NCBI GenBank assembly: GCA_030762175.1
Contig: CM060841.1
Location: 15,413,501-15,477,500 of the forward strand
Direction of reading: 5' to 3'
Origin: Metallyticus violacea
Lineage: Eukaryota > Arthropoda > Insecta > Mantodea > Metallyticidae
Length of the DNA stretch: 64,000 bases
The notes below the pieces were generated by a model that did not search any database, was not told the origin of the DNA, and was given only the letters and a program-made list of their open reading frames with translations. Positions 34,421 through 46,433 of the stretch are shown piece by piece. Positions within the stretch are counted from its first letter, which is position 1. Each line of letters opens with the position of its first letter. The position numbers were made by a program, and so were the translations under genes.

Positions 34421-35280
34421 AAACTAAAAGATATATATAATCACTAAAACTATACCAAAATATGCTGCCATGATCATTGGATATCGTCGTTTCAACTTTA
34501 AGCTGTAACACATGAACCAGCAATTTCACATGCGTATTGGTAAATTGAACATTTACACAAATTGAAAAAGTAGGTCACAAGAAGTTCAATCAGGTGATGT
34601 GAACCGTGTTAGAAGATATTTGTCTACACTCTTTTTACATTTTGCTACCGTAGATAAAACAGGAGCTAAAGTTTTGGCGCTGAATTACATGCAATACATA
34701 AATGAAGAAACTTATTTTTCCCACAAAAGTTCCTTATCAAAAATCTTACTGTTTCAAGACAATAAGCCAAGTCATAAGCTCCATAAACTGTGAGCTACTT
34801 TAAATAATCTAAATTCCAGACCAGGTTCCAGTGAAAAAAATTCTACTTTGGAACCTCAAGAAACTCCTAGTTGAATAACTTCCCCAAAAATCACTCAAGA
34901 GAAAGTGGCAATAGATTCCTTTGAAGGTCTCGGACTAAGAGCGTTGATATCGAAGGTTATTGCTAGATTTAAGTGGATGAATTATTGAGCATCTCCAATG
35001 TATCTGATTTTCATGCTCTTATTTGTAAATCAATACCGTTCTAAGGGTTATGTAAAGCATTTTCTTGCTACATTTCCAAAAGGGGAAAATGACTCAAAAG
35101 TCTGAAAATTTTGTTGCATTTTTTCCCAAAACCCCGTGTAACATCCAATAAAAATAGATTAAAAACTAATTCATGTTGGAAAATAATTTTAATAAAATAA
35201 ATTAATTTAAATAACATGCTTAAATTTTTCTTAAATTAGTGCCACTTCACACATTTTCGACTGTTTTCGCCTACGGAATA
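33571..35280. other. Spacer with a GC-richer patch at 33.93-34.15 kb
   Basis: The patch contains two overlapping plus-strand frames (33939-34151 and 33970-34161), neither recognised. At 34386-34417 there is a poly-T tract of about 32. A frame at 34599-34793 ends with FQDNKPSHKLHKL, which faintly recalls the second catalytic block of DDE transposases, but nothing else supports it. Confidence 0.25.
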
Positions 35281-35479
35281 GTGACGTCATATTAGATTGT
35301 ACTGCTTCATGTTGTTTCTCGTCTGGACGGTGCTGAACTTTAAGTTTTTAAATCCTCGATCACTCAACGTTCCAAAGCTGTGCCATATGGCAGCCAATAT
35401 TATCATAAAATATGTATATATTTGGAGTTTAAAATGTTTCATGTGGTATAATATTGGAGCAGTAATTAAGGTGCGTGGG

Positions 35480-36480
35480 CGTAGTTGATGGCTGGGTGGT
35501 TTCGAAGTCTCGGCCGGGCTGCTCACTGATGACGTCGTTTGCTCCAAATCTGTTTAGTTTTATCTCAGGGTCCACTGGAGTGTTTCGTAGATCAGTATAG
35601 ATCCACGGGAACGAGAAATGTGTTGCCCAAAAGATACACCAGGTTGACTTTGTTTATAATATTTTATTCACATGTAAAGTACTTCCTGACTGTTCGCCGC
35701 TGACTTCGCTACTCTCTTAGACTGGCTTCCTGAGTGAATGTCTGGATGTCTGAATGTCCCTCTGAATCTATGAATATGTGAGTGTAAATCTGTGAATGTA
35801 TGAGCGTCTATCTTCTACGAGTGTCCCTCTGAATGTATGAATGTGTCTCTACCGAATGCGTGAATCCCGAGTGCGTGAATGTCTGCTGACTGTCTATCTT
35901 CTGCGAGTGTCCCTCTGAATGCGTCTTTACCGAATGCGTGAATTCCCCTCTGACTTCTGTACTCTAGTTTTTCTACTACATTGCCACGCCTTTCGCTAAA
36001 TTAAATTCCCTCGTATTTTATCTATTTTCGTGTTGTACTTTCATTATTGGCTATCCTAAACTTATTTATTGGTAACTAAGTTCTTCTGATTCGTTAACTT
36101 TTATCCGAAGACCATTGGCTAGAATTATTCTTTCCCCCCTGATCTAACGTCTTCCCACGAACTTGAATTTTCCCAGAACAAGCTGTCATAAATTTCGGCC
36201 CTTTCCTTACATTCTGATTTCTATTGAAAATCTTTTGCCTTGCTTAGTTTGTAGATTCCTAAATGTTCCCGGAGATAACGCACGTGTTTTCGGCTTTCCT
36301 GTAATAAAACATTTTCGTCTCCGATCTGACATTTTCATTTTCCCTTAAAATATTTTTAAGTCTGACTTTGTTAAATACTGTCCCGTTACGGCCACATGTT
36401 TCTCTTATTGTCAACTCCTAAGTATTTCCCGGGTAAAAGGTTCGTGACCTAACAAAAGATAGTTTACCCTTTCTTCAGCC
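35480..36480 (-). repeat. T/C-skewed dispersed repeat, copy 2
   Basis: Ordered blocks shared with 3240-3960: CTCAGGGT, CACGGGAACGAGAA, then a longer low-complexity region (35735-35960) of GAATGTCTG/CTGAATGT units, then CCACGCCTTTCGCT at about 35977, then TTTATTGGTAAC and a pyrimidine-rich tail. A minus-strand frame (35287-35547) has no domain I recognise. Copy 2 is longer, mainly by expansion of the simple repeat. Confidence 0.35.
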
Positions 36481-37559
36481 TTGTCTAAGGAGCGGTCCGT
36501 GAGTGGAGAGGCGTCAGGTATACAATCTCTTTCTAACATGTATACAAAACCCTTTTGTATGTTACAAGTTACAAATTATTTCTATTCCTGTTATACCTAT
36601 CAAAATGATTTTCTTATACATATACATAACAATTATCCTTATCAAATATAATGCCTTTATAAATATCGCTCTGCAGCCTCAGGTTATAAAATTAATATAG
36701 GCAGCCTTAATTCCGGCTTCAATATTCAGGCACCTATTCCTGATTCTGAAGTGCATATAATTTAGATCAATGTAGTGCAAGGCAACCATTCTTCCTTCTT
36801 CCATATTTGAGATTCTAAAGCTAAAAACCATATAGGGAGCATCGAATTTTATATATTAGACGTAATCAATTGTTCAGATTTTTTAATTCCTTTTAAGCAG
36901 ACATGAAAGAATAAATTTTGGAAAAATCAAAAGTGAAATGAGTAATTGTAGGTTATATTTTAGTCAACGGCCATAAGTTTCAAAGAAATAAATTAATACA
37001 TAGCCAACGCTAGGTGTAGTCGAGATTGCTATGGTACAGTTTGCAATAGGCCCTCACACCCACGCATGCCCAAGAGTGAATGCAATTAGATAATTTAAAT
37101 AGCATTAATTATTAAATATATAGCCTGTGGTAACAACATAAGAACACTTCATGTATCACGAAAATGTATTCATGGCTACCTGGACGTATGACTCATGACA
37201 ATAGAGAAAATATTTCCTTTTGTAATCTTTTGTGCCTCTTGTGCTGATAATGGCTGAAATAATGGGTCTTTCTATTGTGACAAAAGCTAAGTGACATGCA
37301 ATTGTACAAACAATAGCTACTTTGAATCTTATTTGCTGGAGATGCTTCAAATTCATTAAAAGGTAGAAGGGGAATAGGTGCCGGCAATGACGTCATTACA
37401 TCGTATGATGTAAGTATGATGAGCACCCCAATTATGAGTCAAAGAGGTGATGAATTTAAAGTAACTGCCTTTGGGAGCTCAACAGCTCGCCAATAGTATT
37501 TAAATATTTTAAAGACTCAGGAATCCATGGGCGCTATGCTCCGACCCCTGTGAGCTTTT
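36481..37559. other. AT-rich DNA, nothing recognised
   Basis: Short frames only (36503-36700; 37156-37426 minus). Confidence 0.4.
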
Positions 37560-37622
37560 GTGACCACGTGGCGACGTTTTGAATTTCAAGGGGAAACAAC
37601 TTTGCAAAAGCATGCTTTCATG

Positions 37623-37687
37623 ATCAACATCGCTTTACCAGAGGCAGTTGACACTTTGATTATCAACATCACTTTACCAGAGGCAGT
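37623..37687 (+). repeat. 26-bp direct repeat, period 39 bp
   Basis: ATCAACATC(G/A)CTTTACCAGAGGCAGT occurs at 37623 and 37662. In the open frame 37560-37784 this gives INIALPEAV and INITLPEAV. Only two copies; function unknown. Confidence 0.7.
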
Positions 37688-37784
37688 ACTGCCTTCATCA
37701 GTAAGTTGTTTGTTTGCTTGCAGTAGTAACGCCATTTATTTCCTATTCTGGCATATTTTGAGGTTGATTGATAGTTTTGACTAG

Positions 37785-39309
37785 TGTTATATGCATTATT
37801 GTGTTCATTTTTGCTATTCCCCCCCTAAGATCAATATGTATTTTTTTTGTAAAATGAAAAAATTTGAAGATGAGCTAGTGACATCCAAACTGATTTTATA
37901 TCTCATAGTTCTTGAGAATAACATAGCATATTATTTTTCCTCCTTCCGCAAGTATGACTGGTGCGCACTCCTTAAGCTGTGTCCTCAAAATCTACCAACG
38001 ACCTTCCTCTGGAGAAAGAAGAACAATTTGCGAAACTTTATTCCGACCGTAAACTCAATAAAACAGCTACCACTTCTCAAGATTTAGATATTAACGAAAA
38101 AAAAAAGGTACTCATAAATAGCATTTGTAGCAGTATATATCCTGTTACATTTGTCCATTGTGGTTATTTATACTAACTGTCCCAGAGGATCCATGAAATT
38201 ACTACTCTTTTTTTTTTTTTAAGAGAATAACTATTTAGCCATGTAAAATTAATTTATTGAACTCTTAGAATCATAACTCGAAAATAAATGTATGTTAGAA
38301 CAAACTTAACTTATTAATTGCATGAAAGATTGCAATATTAAAGAAAGAATAATATTCTAAGAATAAACTTTATAAACTTTTAAGGCATTTAAAGATTACT
38401 TTATATAACATGTTCCATAAAACTTTTCACAAAGAAACTACCTTACTGACTTGCAACTAGCAGGCAATACTTTAGAATGTCGTCAAATAAGTAACAAGCA
38501 ATACCAGCAATCATAGAGCATTTTAGTTGTAATCCTTGTCTCAGTTTAGCTCCTAAATTACTAATAGATTTTATAATCTTTCCTTTAAATTTGGAAAAAA
38601 ATAATACAACTTACCTTTCAAATAAAGCAAAGTAAACTATAAAAGCAAAATACCTGGGTCCATAATAGGAAAGTAATTCCATTTCCAATTTCTAAGGATT
38701 GTACGAAAAACTTCCCCCGCGGGGACTTCTTGCTTACCGACCTACTACTGCGCAGACTCAGAAGGTAGAGACAAAGCTTAGTCAAGTGGCAGATTGCTTG
38801 TAGTAGGCAATCAAATAAGGTATCGGATAACGTCATTACGCTTACATGACCATAGCTAAAAAGTGAAAGATGAAATATCGATCGATGGAAGGTTCTCAAT
38901 TGTAACCGGCACATAGCTCAAATCTTTTACTGTAGGACGTAATCCTTATATGCTCTTATATGTAAAGTGAATACAATTCAGTTCGAATATTCTTATCTTG
39001 TCCTTTCCATTCCTTTCCTTTCGCTGAGTGAAATTATTTAATTACTTTTACCATAATATTACAAAGTAATGTGCCGCGTCACACCTGTTGATAAGACTGA
39101 ACTTAGTAACTGAAGTGTTAGTGGATAAATGTACTTTAAAACAAACGAAAAATGAAAAATTAATAGTTCGTTATACAAAAGTTCAGAAATTTTCATGGTA
39201 CAGCAATCTTCAACCGAAAATGTGAATAAAATATTTAAAAAACGTATGCTTTTCATAGAAATGAAATTGTTATGGAGTAATTTGTAAACTGGATCGCAAT
39301 ATTCCCGCA
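37785..39309. other. AT-rich DNA, no gene recognised
   Basis: A run CCCCCGCGGGG near 38715 and a nearby GC-richer patch (38700-38880) stand out, with a 98-codon minus frame (38618-38914) lacking domains. Confidence 0.3.
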
Positions 39310-39315
39310 TCCTCT

Positions 39316-39571
39316 TTATGCGTGGCTGTTATTCACTCCCGCGCAAAGAAGAATCAGATGAAAGCAAGCTACAGAACATTCAATTTCACGGCCATCGACT
39401 TTTGTGCATGCGGTTTCACCCATGTGGGCGTACCGGGTTCGTTCAATGTCATCTGCGTCGTGAATAAAGGACAGGGTAGCGTGTGCTACAGGCGCAACAA
39501 GAGCAAACACGATTCAAGAAAGGAAAACGAAAAGCAAATACTATCTATATTTGATTCTGACGGAAGTGAAG
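39316..39571 (+). CDS. Candidate exon ending at a consensus splice donor
   Basis: A GC-richer stretch with a plus-strand frame open from 39322 to 39630 contains, at 39569-39577, GAAG followed by GTAAGT, a consensus 5' splice site in insects. No upstream acceptor, start context or recognisable domain can be pinned down, and the minus strand is also open over 39316-39510. It could be an exon of a host transcript or a piece of an unknown element. Confidence 0.2.
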
Positions 39572-39630
39572 GTAAGTTTATTATTGATTCCTCTGTTTAC
39601 AGTCCTTTGCAAGTTTTTGTGTACCACTGA

Positions 39631-40380
39631 TTATTAATCCCTTTAGCAATCGCGTTTTCTATTTCAATGTCGTCTTTTGTTACCGTTTAATTTATTTGGA
39701 ATTTCTTCTCTTCATCAGTTTTTTATTCGTTCACATTTCTTTATTTCATTTGCTTACTTAATGTTCTCTTTGATCTTGGCTTGTGTTTGAATCATCTTTT
39801 CTCTTTATAAGTACAGTTCCTCTTGTTCGTCTATCTGTATCTGGTTGAAGAAATCTTTGATACACATTTACGTTTGCCAAACAAAATAAAGTGCTACCTT
39901 CTTAAAATGTTTAAGGGATATAAAAATAAATAATTATGAATTTGTTTATGTCTAATATTCCTTCTTCATTTTTTATACCTTGCCAATTCTTTTCTACCAA
40001 TCTTCTTTCTGTCATCACTGGAAAAATTCTCTGCTACCCCTTTGGTACTTTAAGGCAACCTCTCCTTTTACGAGTACATTCCCCATATCGTTCAAGTAGT
40101 TTTTATCTCAGCTACTATGCGCATGCCAAACACTTATTAATTCTCTACCACTGTATTTCTGATTTAATTTTTTTCTGGTGTTTCCTGATGCTCTCCGCCA
40201 AATTTCGGCTGGTTTATGTATTACACTTTGAGCTCAGTTAATATCACTAATTTTAATAGAGAACGGTATTTAGGTATTTATATAGATGGCCAACTGTCAT
40301 GAGAATATAACATTTAACACTTATTTCGAAATTTATTTATTTAATAAGCAATTTAAAAGAAGATATTCCATTAATTTAAT
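39631..40380. other. T-rich DNA, nothing recognised
   Basis: A 101-codon plus frame (39936-40241) is pyrimidine-driven and shows no domain. Confidence 0.35.
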
Positions 40381-40382
40381 GT

Positions 40383-40678
40383 TGATCCTCGTGGTCTAGT
40401 AGCAATCATACTTGCCTTGTAAATCCAAGATCGCGGGCTTAAAATCTCGGCCAGGGTCGATGAATTTTTTCGAGCGTAAAAATCCTAAGTATGGCTTCCT
40501 TAGGAAGGAAAGTAAAGCCGTGGGTCCTGTTTCGTAGTTTTACGGCACATAAAGTACCTCAAATATGAAATAATAAGTCTCTGAGCAAAATTTAGCGGCC
40601 TTTTCACTCCCTGAATTGAATCGGGCGATGATGATCTCAGATGTTAAAGAGCGTCCGTAAATGGACCAACTCTAAAAC
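40383..40678 (+). repeat. tRNA-derived SINE, family A, old copy
   Basis: The A box (GTGGTCTAGTAGC) and B box (GGGCTTAAAATCTC) are both decayed, and the body has several differences from other copies (for example GTTTCGTAGTTTTACGG), so this is likely one of the oldest copies. Confidence 0.8.
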
Positions 40679-41500
40679 AAATCTATTTAATAATAGCTTT
40701 CTTCGCCCTTTTTCAATAATGATGTATTAAATATTATTTTGGGTGCTAGTAATAGTGTATCAAATATTATATGTAAGAACCCACTGTAAACCAAATTTTA
40801 TTGATTTAAAACATTTAACTGCTCTAATTTATATATAAATACATATAATTTATTAACTATTATGCTAAACAGAAAGGCAGTTTCCATATGAGGAAGGACT
40901 TTCATCATTATAAAACAACAAATGAACAAAATATTCTCTTATCTCGTTTGACTAAGTGAATCTCATAAAAACTTCTCTATTTTTAGGACCTAACTTTTTG
41001 GAATATGTTAAGAGGGCAACTTGAGTGGTTTCAAACGTATTCATTTGTCAATCGTTAGTTAACGATATTCAATTGAAGACTCTTAAGCTCTAATAACCGC
41101 ATTTTTTATTTAAATTGACACTGTTTAATGCCTATATTATTCTGAAAACTATGTACGTAAAATAAATAAACATTTTAGTGATTGAACTTTTGGTTATATT
41201 TTCATCCCATAGAATAAAATCTGAAGTTGAACCTTGTATTCCTTTTTCTTAAATTCATTTGTTTCTGTGATACCTTCATGGTTCTCCGGGTGAGGGATTG
41301 TTGCGGCATGTTAGCCTCCTCTCACTGAAAAAGTTAAAGGTTCTAAAAGGCCTAAAAGTGTAAAGAATTTATTCATTTTAACACAATCTTTCTTCTAGAA
41401 TCTTTGGTGTTTGTAATTCTTTATTTTTGTTTAACGTAATGTTAGAGCCAAATGCTTCACACTTGTTCGACTGGATGCAACATATATATTTTCAATGCAA
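40679..41500. other. AT-rich spacer, nothing recognised
   Basis: No coding or repeat signal. Confidence 0.4.
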
Positions 41501-41539
41501 TTCCCTAATAATTTATGCCCTACTCTCTTCTCTTCACTG

Positions 41540-41700
41540 GTTCAGAGCCTTTACTTTCTGCATCATCCAATGAAGCTCTTTTCCTATCAGGCGCAATTTC
41601 AGCTTGGGAAATAAACTGTGGTTGCTAGGAGTCAGGTCTGGTAAATAAATAAGGTATACCATCCATCATTCAAAGACAATCCTTGCAATGCAAAACTTGT
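41540..41700 (-). mobile_element. Mariner transposase scrap
   Basis: On the minus strand the reading YLPDLTPSNHSLFPKLKLRL (about 41590-41655) matches the third catalytic block of mariner transposases (PYSPDLAPSDYHLFPKLK type). The catalytic Asp in PSD is Asn (PSN). Flanking sequence is too decayed to extend. Confidence 0.5.
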
Positions 41701-42830
41701 GGTTATGACGTAGGAGCAAATAGCCACTCAATTTGCACGAAATTTATTCAAACTAAATCTCACACTTTTAGAAGTAATCATCAACTTTAATAAGTGGAAA
41801 TTCACCCTAACAAACACAGTCATCTTGATTACTGATAACCGCTTCTAAATTTCTTTGGAATATTTTAATATCGATATTCGAAACAATTACTTTGCAGTTA
41901 ATAATTCATGTTCAGTTCTTTAGTAAAAACACTGTATATACGAGAAGTTTCTTCCTTCATACATACCTGATGATAACCCGATCTTGCAACACAAAACTAT
42001 GTGCTCTGTTGAACTTCTGTGTCAAATGTTCACCTATTCACTGCCATATGTTTTCACTAAACACTCTAAACTTTTAAAATTGCAACGCTATCATTCTACT
42101 ATCCACTTTTTTGGACCTCGATTGCTGAGGCCAATGATGCCTGCAGTGGAAGATTGCGTACACCTCATAGCGACTCACTCAAGGTCGTTTTTAATCGGGT
42201 GGCTATGAATAGGTGCCGTGCATCGTAAATGGGTGTTATGTATTTTGTGTTCCTTTCTCTTTGTGTTCCCGTGCCGATTGGATCTCATTTGGAGTTTAAG
42301 TAAAGAACAAAGGCTTTTTTCTGCAGATCATCACCTTTAAAAAAAAGTATGCAAATTCAAAACTGCAAAAGCAGCGATGTACAAGAAATTAAATCGAAGA
42401 TATCAATTTTTAATATAGGACAAGCTTGATCGATTAGAATAATTACATTTATGGTTATTAAATTGCAAATATATTGCACTAATTTAACTTATCTCACATG
42501 TTCTTCGTTTATTAGAACGTAGAGATAGCCGACCTCTGAGCGGACCGGTAAGTGTTTGCTGGCTGCGAACTATTGGTATCACTTTCTCGGGTAAAGGCGG
42601 CATAAACAAATTAAGTGACAAAGCACATTCGCTAGAATTTTTTGCAGGTATTTAATATAACAGTTTTTTACCCAGCTACCACATATAACGAAGCGTACTG
42701 TACATGAGGTCGAGCGGCATTAACAGGAAATTGAACGCCTAGAAATGTACACTTTATACCAACTAGATCTGAAAATTCATATTTTACTTGTTATTTCTTT
42801 CATTCTCCCGTCCATTCTATACATTATTCG
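41701..42830. other. Spacer, nothing recognised
   Basis: Short frames at 41892-42208 lack domains. A slightly GC-richer patch at 42520-42610 was not identified. Confidence 0.35.
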
Positions 42831-42836
42831 CTTTTT

Positions 42837-42960
42837 CTGGTGTTCTAGAGGTAACATGCTCCTCTCTGGACCCAAGGTTTGCGAGTTCAAACCCGGCCGA
42901 GGTCAATAGGTATTCAGGACGTAAAAAGCTCAAGTGTAGGGTTAGGTCTCATATATTGTA
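42837..42960 (+). repeat. tRNA-like SINE head, another family
   Basis: GGTGTTCTAGAGGTAACATG (A box) and GAGTTCAAACCCGG (B box, about 42884-42897) are spaced as in a tRNA; the body includes AGGACGTAAAAAGC. It resembles family A in layout but not in body sequence. Single copy here. Confidence 0.5.
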
Positions 42961-43577
42961 CCGGCATATGAATTTTACTGATCACATATCCGATAGATTA
43001 TTTATGCAGTGGCGCTACAAAGCGGAAAGAGTGTGTATTAAGAGGTAATGAGATGTAGCAAAAGTGGTTAACGTAGCAGGGATGCAAGTCGTATTGCAGT
43101 TGTTTGTTTGAAGCAATTTTCGTCTGTATCAGCTAAGCTTCTACACACTTACAGGTATGTATGCTTTCGTTTTCACATACACGCATTGTATTTGTTACTT
43201 ATCTCAATAATAGCCGCCAATAATACTTGAAATAGTTTCTGCTTTGTAGGGAAGGAAACGTTAAACAAACAAAATGGTCAAGTTCCGCCGCGTTTCTTCC
43301 ATTTTGGACTGATTCAATTTATAGGAAAGTCTTTGCAACATTTGTAGACCAAGTTACCATTGCATTTTATGTTTAGAAAACCAATAAGTAACGAATGACA
43401 TTAAAGATGCAAATTACTATTCTTGTTGCAATATAGTACAACATTAACTGCATACTTTGTTACGCATTGTTAAAACCATGTATAATACTTCAGCGAAATT
43501 AAATACTGGTTAAGGATAATACGGGGGAATCAAGCTCTTCCTCGAGCAGTCCGTCTACGGGAGCAAATAAGGGAAGG

Positions 43578-44148
43578 GTGGGGTACGGGATGTGCATCAA
43601 AATAAAGAGAGGCTTAGGCAAAATTGGATTGGGGTATAGTTGGTTAAGGGGAGAGGACATTACACGAAATGAATGGAAAATAGTTAACAGACGTTTGCGA
43701 GATATAAGTAGGCAGAATACTGAGTCTCAATGTGCAGAAAAAGTAACGCTGAACCTGCAGGCTCAAATAGATCCGGTGTGGGGGAGAGGACATTATTTAG
43801 ATATCTGTGGCAGAGAAGAAAGAAGTGGTCTCGCATGGTTCAGAATAGGGACTTGGAAAGGAAACGAAACAGTTAATGATCTCGGGGAAAGAATTTGCAC
43901 ACTGTGCGGAGAGAGCAATATCTGGAGGCATATTTTGGCAGAGTGCAGGGAAACGCAGATTTTAAGTATTGAGCATTTATCACCGCAATTTGTGAATGCA
44001 AATACAAGTTTGAGCATTTGCCGGGGAGTGTTGGTGCATGCGAGAAACACAATTTGGGAATATTATCACGGACGCTATTTTCGGGCGATAAATATTGGTA
44101 AATTTATGTCATTTAATTTGAAATTGAAATTTCTCAGAAAAGACATAG
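43578..44148 (+). mobile_element. LINE carboxyl-terminal ORF fragment
   Basis: The plus-strand frame 43578-44285 (235 codons, the longest in the window) reads a LINE polyprotein end: residues 84-93 GLAWFRIGTW, then CTLCGESNIWRHILAEC with C107, C110, H118 and C123. The same blocks occur at 24.0 and 28.1 kb (IAWARTRVVNLKG and CPMC...H...C), so these are related LINEs. The reverse transcriptase is absent, so it is 5' truncated. The last ~45 codons come from sequence after 44148, including the LTR at 44241, and are not LINE-derived. Confidence 0.6.
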
Positions 44149-44240
44149 TTTTTGGTTCATCCATATTTTTACCGATTTGTCTTCGCGTAAGATACTTAGT
44201 AAATTATTGTCCAGCAGGAAAAGTTTGGTTTGCCACCTCC

Positions 44241-44768
44241 TGTGACAAACCCAAGGGTTTTCACCAGGACATCAGTTTCCTTTGAGGAATTTGCTACAGT
44301 CACGTAGGCCTCAGGATGTCATGTGTCAATCAGGATGTTTGAGAGCTTTCATGTGTTGCTCTGTGATTGTCTGCTTTAATTCAAACCTAGGGCGGTGGCA
44401 CACCATATTTGGTAATGCCTCTGGCCCCCTCCCTGGGGTACGGGATTCTATTTAAGAGCCTGCAGGTTCCTGCAGGGCAGGGAGACAGAGAGAGCCTAGA
44501 GGCTAGGCTGAGAACCGACTAGACCGACCGAGAAGTTGTAGCACGCCGAGACACGTCTTCCAAGGTAAGCCCTGACTGGGAGCTCAAGCAGCAGGCTGGG
44601 TAACAGAACGCTGTCTTGATATACATGTAACATTGACTTAAAGGATTATACCCATTATTGTAATTGGTATTGTTAGGGATGATTATAAAAAAGGGAACTA
44701 ACTTTAGCTCTACTATCTTTTTGTAGCTTAACTCCCCCTGTCATCTCCTAAAATCCTGGGGTGTGACA
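44241..44768 (+). mobile_element. Probable solo LTR
   Basis: A 528-bp segment starts TGTGACAAACCC and ends GGGGTGTGACA, so its termini (TGTGACA and, inverted, TGTCACA) match at 6 of 7 and obey the TG...CA rule. TATTTAAG at 44449-44456 is a possible TATA box, followed by a GC-rich segment and CAAGGTAAGCC, a splice-donor-like motif. No matching 4-6 bp target duplication is seen (CCTCC versus ATATT). A longer imperfect direct repeat (ATTTCTCAGAAAAGACA at 44130 and ATTTCTAGAGAAGACA at 44772) flanks it. Confidence 0.5.
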
Positions 44769-45150
44769 ATATTTCTAGAGAAGACACGACAAAAGAGATT
44801 AATGGTTATAATAAAGAGCGGGGGGTTGAAGAGAGTGTGTATGAGTAAGTGGAAGGGGGCTCAAGAGTAAGGGTTCTATTCATGTTTATGTATTTGTATA
44901 TAAAATTATTAATAGAAAACGTAAGTATATCGGAGTAATTGTATATTTGTATGTGTATGTATATATGTATGGATATATGTGTATGGCCCTTTTGATTGCT
45001 ACAAGGACGACATTAGCATGTAAGGCGGTGAGGCCCATGCGACAATTGTATTTATTTGAATGTATTTTAAAACGTCCATTACTACTACAATCTGAGCAAT
45101 GTTCAAAAACAATTTATATTAACTCAGGGTAAAAGCCCCCTATTTGATTG
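44769..45150. other. Spacer, perhaps LINE 3' UTR
   Basis: Contains a TATATGTATG-type run (44940-44990). May be the continuation of the LINE downstream of the LTR insertion; not provable here. Confidence 0.25.
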
Positions 45151-45152
45151 AT

Positions 45153-45446
45153 TTTTTATTTGTTTTATTTATGGACATTCTTTAACATCCCAGGTCATCA
45201 GCGTACCATTCGATTCAGGGCGTGAAACGGCCGACAAATTTTGCTCAGAGGCCTCTCTTTCAGGCTTGAGGTTCTTTATCGTGCCGTAAATGTACGACAC
45301 GGGACCCACGGCTTTACTTCTCTTCCAAAGGAAGTCATACTTAGGATTTTTACGCCTGAAAAAATCCATCGGTCCTGCCCAGATTCAAACCCGCGATCTT
45401 GGGTTTAGGAGGCAAGTATGGTTACCACTACATCACCAGGACCGAC
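45153..45446 (-). repeat. tRNA-derived SINE, family A
   Basis: Minus-strand copy with recognisable A box (complement of ACCACTACATCACCA near 45424-45438) and well-preserved body (ACGGCACGATAAAGAACC complement). The tail abuts T-rich DNA (A-rich on the SINE strand). Confidence 0.9.
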
Positions 45447-45491
45447 ACCACCAATTTAAAGCCTAACATTTTCTTACATGGTGTTTTTAGA

Positions 45492-46433
45492 TGACAGCAA
45501 ATAAGTATGGTCTCTGGAGTCAAGAAGACTGGGGTCTTTAGAAACAGTGATGCATGCTTTAATGAAATGTGTAAAACCAACACTGAAGAGAAGGTTAGAA
45601 AATAAAAATTTGAAAGCTATTGAGGGTTTCAAGAATTTTGGACGTGGCACAGATCTTCCACAAGAGCTTGAAGATGAGCTAGTAAATCATGTGTTGTTAC
45701 TGGAATCTCACATGACCTGCTGCTGACAGAAAGGAGCCCTTATTCTTGACGGATATCCATCACACATCACCCACGAACTCCAGTCATTACAGTCATTGGT
45801 CATTACATGTGGCATTTTTCAAGCCACTTAAGTCATATTACAATCAAGCAGCGGACAAGTGACTACGAACAAATTCAGAGAGTAACATTACTCAAACATA
45901 AATAGGAGGTGAAGCTTATGGTAGAGGTAGTGGCTTTTCTAAAGCAGGAATCTGGCCTTGGATTCCCATATTATCAAGATTCGGACTACGTACTCACATC
46001 ATCTCCAACTGTTACAGAAAGAACAGACAGTAATAGCATTAGTCACTACACCCAACATTCTAACATTCTAAAGAATGCAGCCAACGGTTAAAAGTGACTT
46101 CTCAGCAACTATCACCTGTCCCAGTTTTGGAAGGAAGAAATACAATCCGAGCAACTATCCATCTATCTACTTCCTCTTCTGTAATCACCAGCAGTCCCTA
46201 TAAACAGCTTCTCTTGGGTAAAAATTAATCTTGTGGAAGACTGCACTAAGGAATCCGCTTGACCTGCAATGGATCAAACATTATCTTGACATTGACACTG
46301 TACCATCCGTGCAGAGAAGAGGAGAAGATCAGGTGTTTGAAATGTGGCGCCTGGTTCCATGCAAGATGTGTTAAAGTTAGAACAAAGACAAAAATATTTT
46401 ACGGCAATGAATGTAAATTGAGTACTGTGTAAA
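45492..46433 (+). pseudogene. pogo/Jerky-like transposase pseudogene with PHD-like finger
   Basis: Pogo-type transposases have a helix-turn-helix, a DDE_1 domain and, in some insect copies, a carboxyl-terminal zinc finger. Here, in order: NKYGLWSQEDW (helix-turn-helix start, 45499 on), then after a frame change KPTLKRRLENKNL, then FGRGTDLPQELEDELVNHVL, then a large deletion, then KGALILDGYPSHIT (second catalytic Asp region, LDG), and finally EEKIRCLKCGAWFHARC, a PHD-like pattern (C-x2-C, H, C) ending with NEC. The first catalytic region and most of the DDE domain are missing and several frames are used. Inactive. Confidence 0.7.

Noticed and set aside
34599..34793. DDE transposase fragment (FQDNKPSH)
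   Set aside because: Only one short motif resembles the family; no second conserved block could be found nearby.
43578..44285. Longest open frame (235 codons) as a host gene
   Set aside because: Its amino part matches the LINE carboxyl-terminal block also seen at 24 and 28 kb, and its end reads into an LTR-like sequence.
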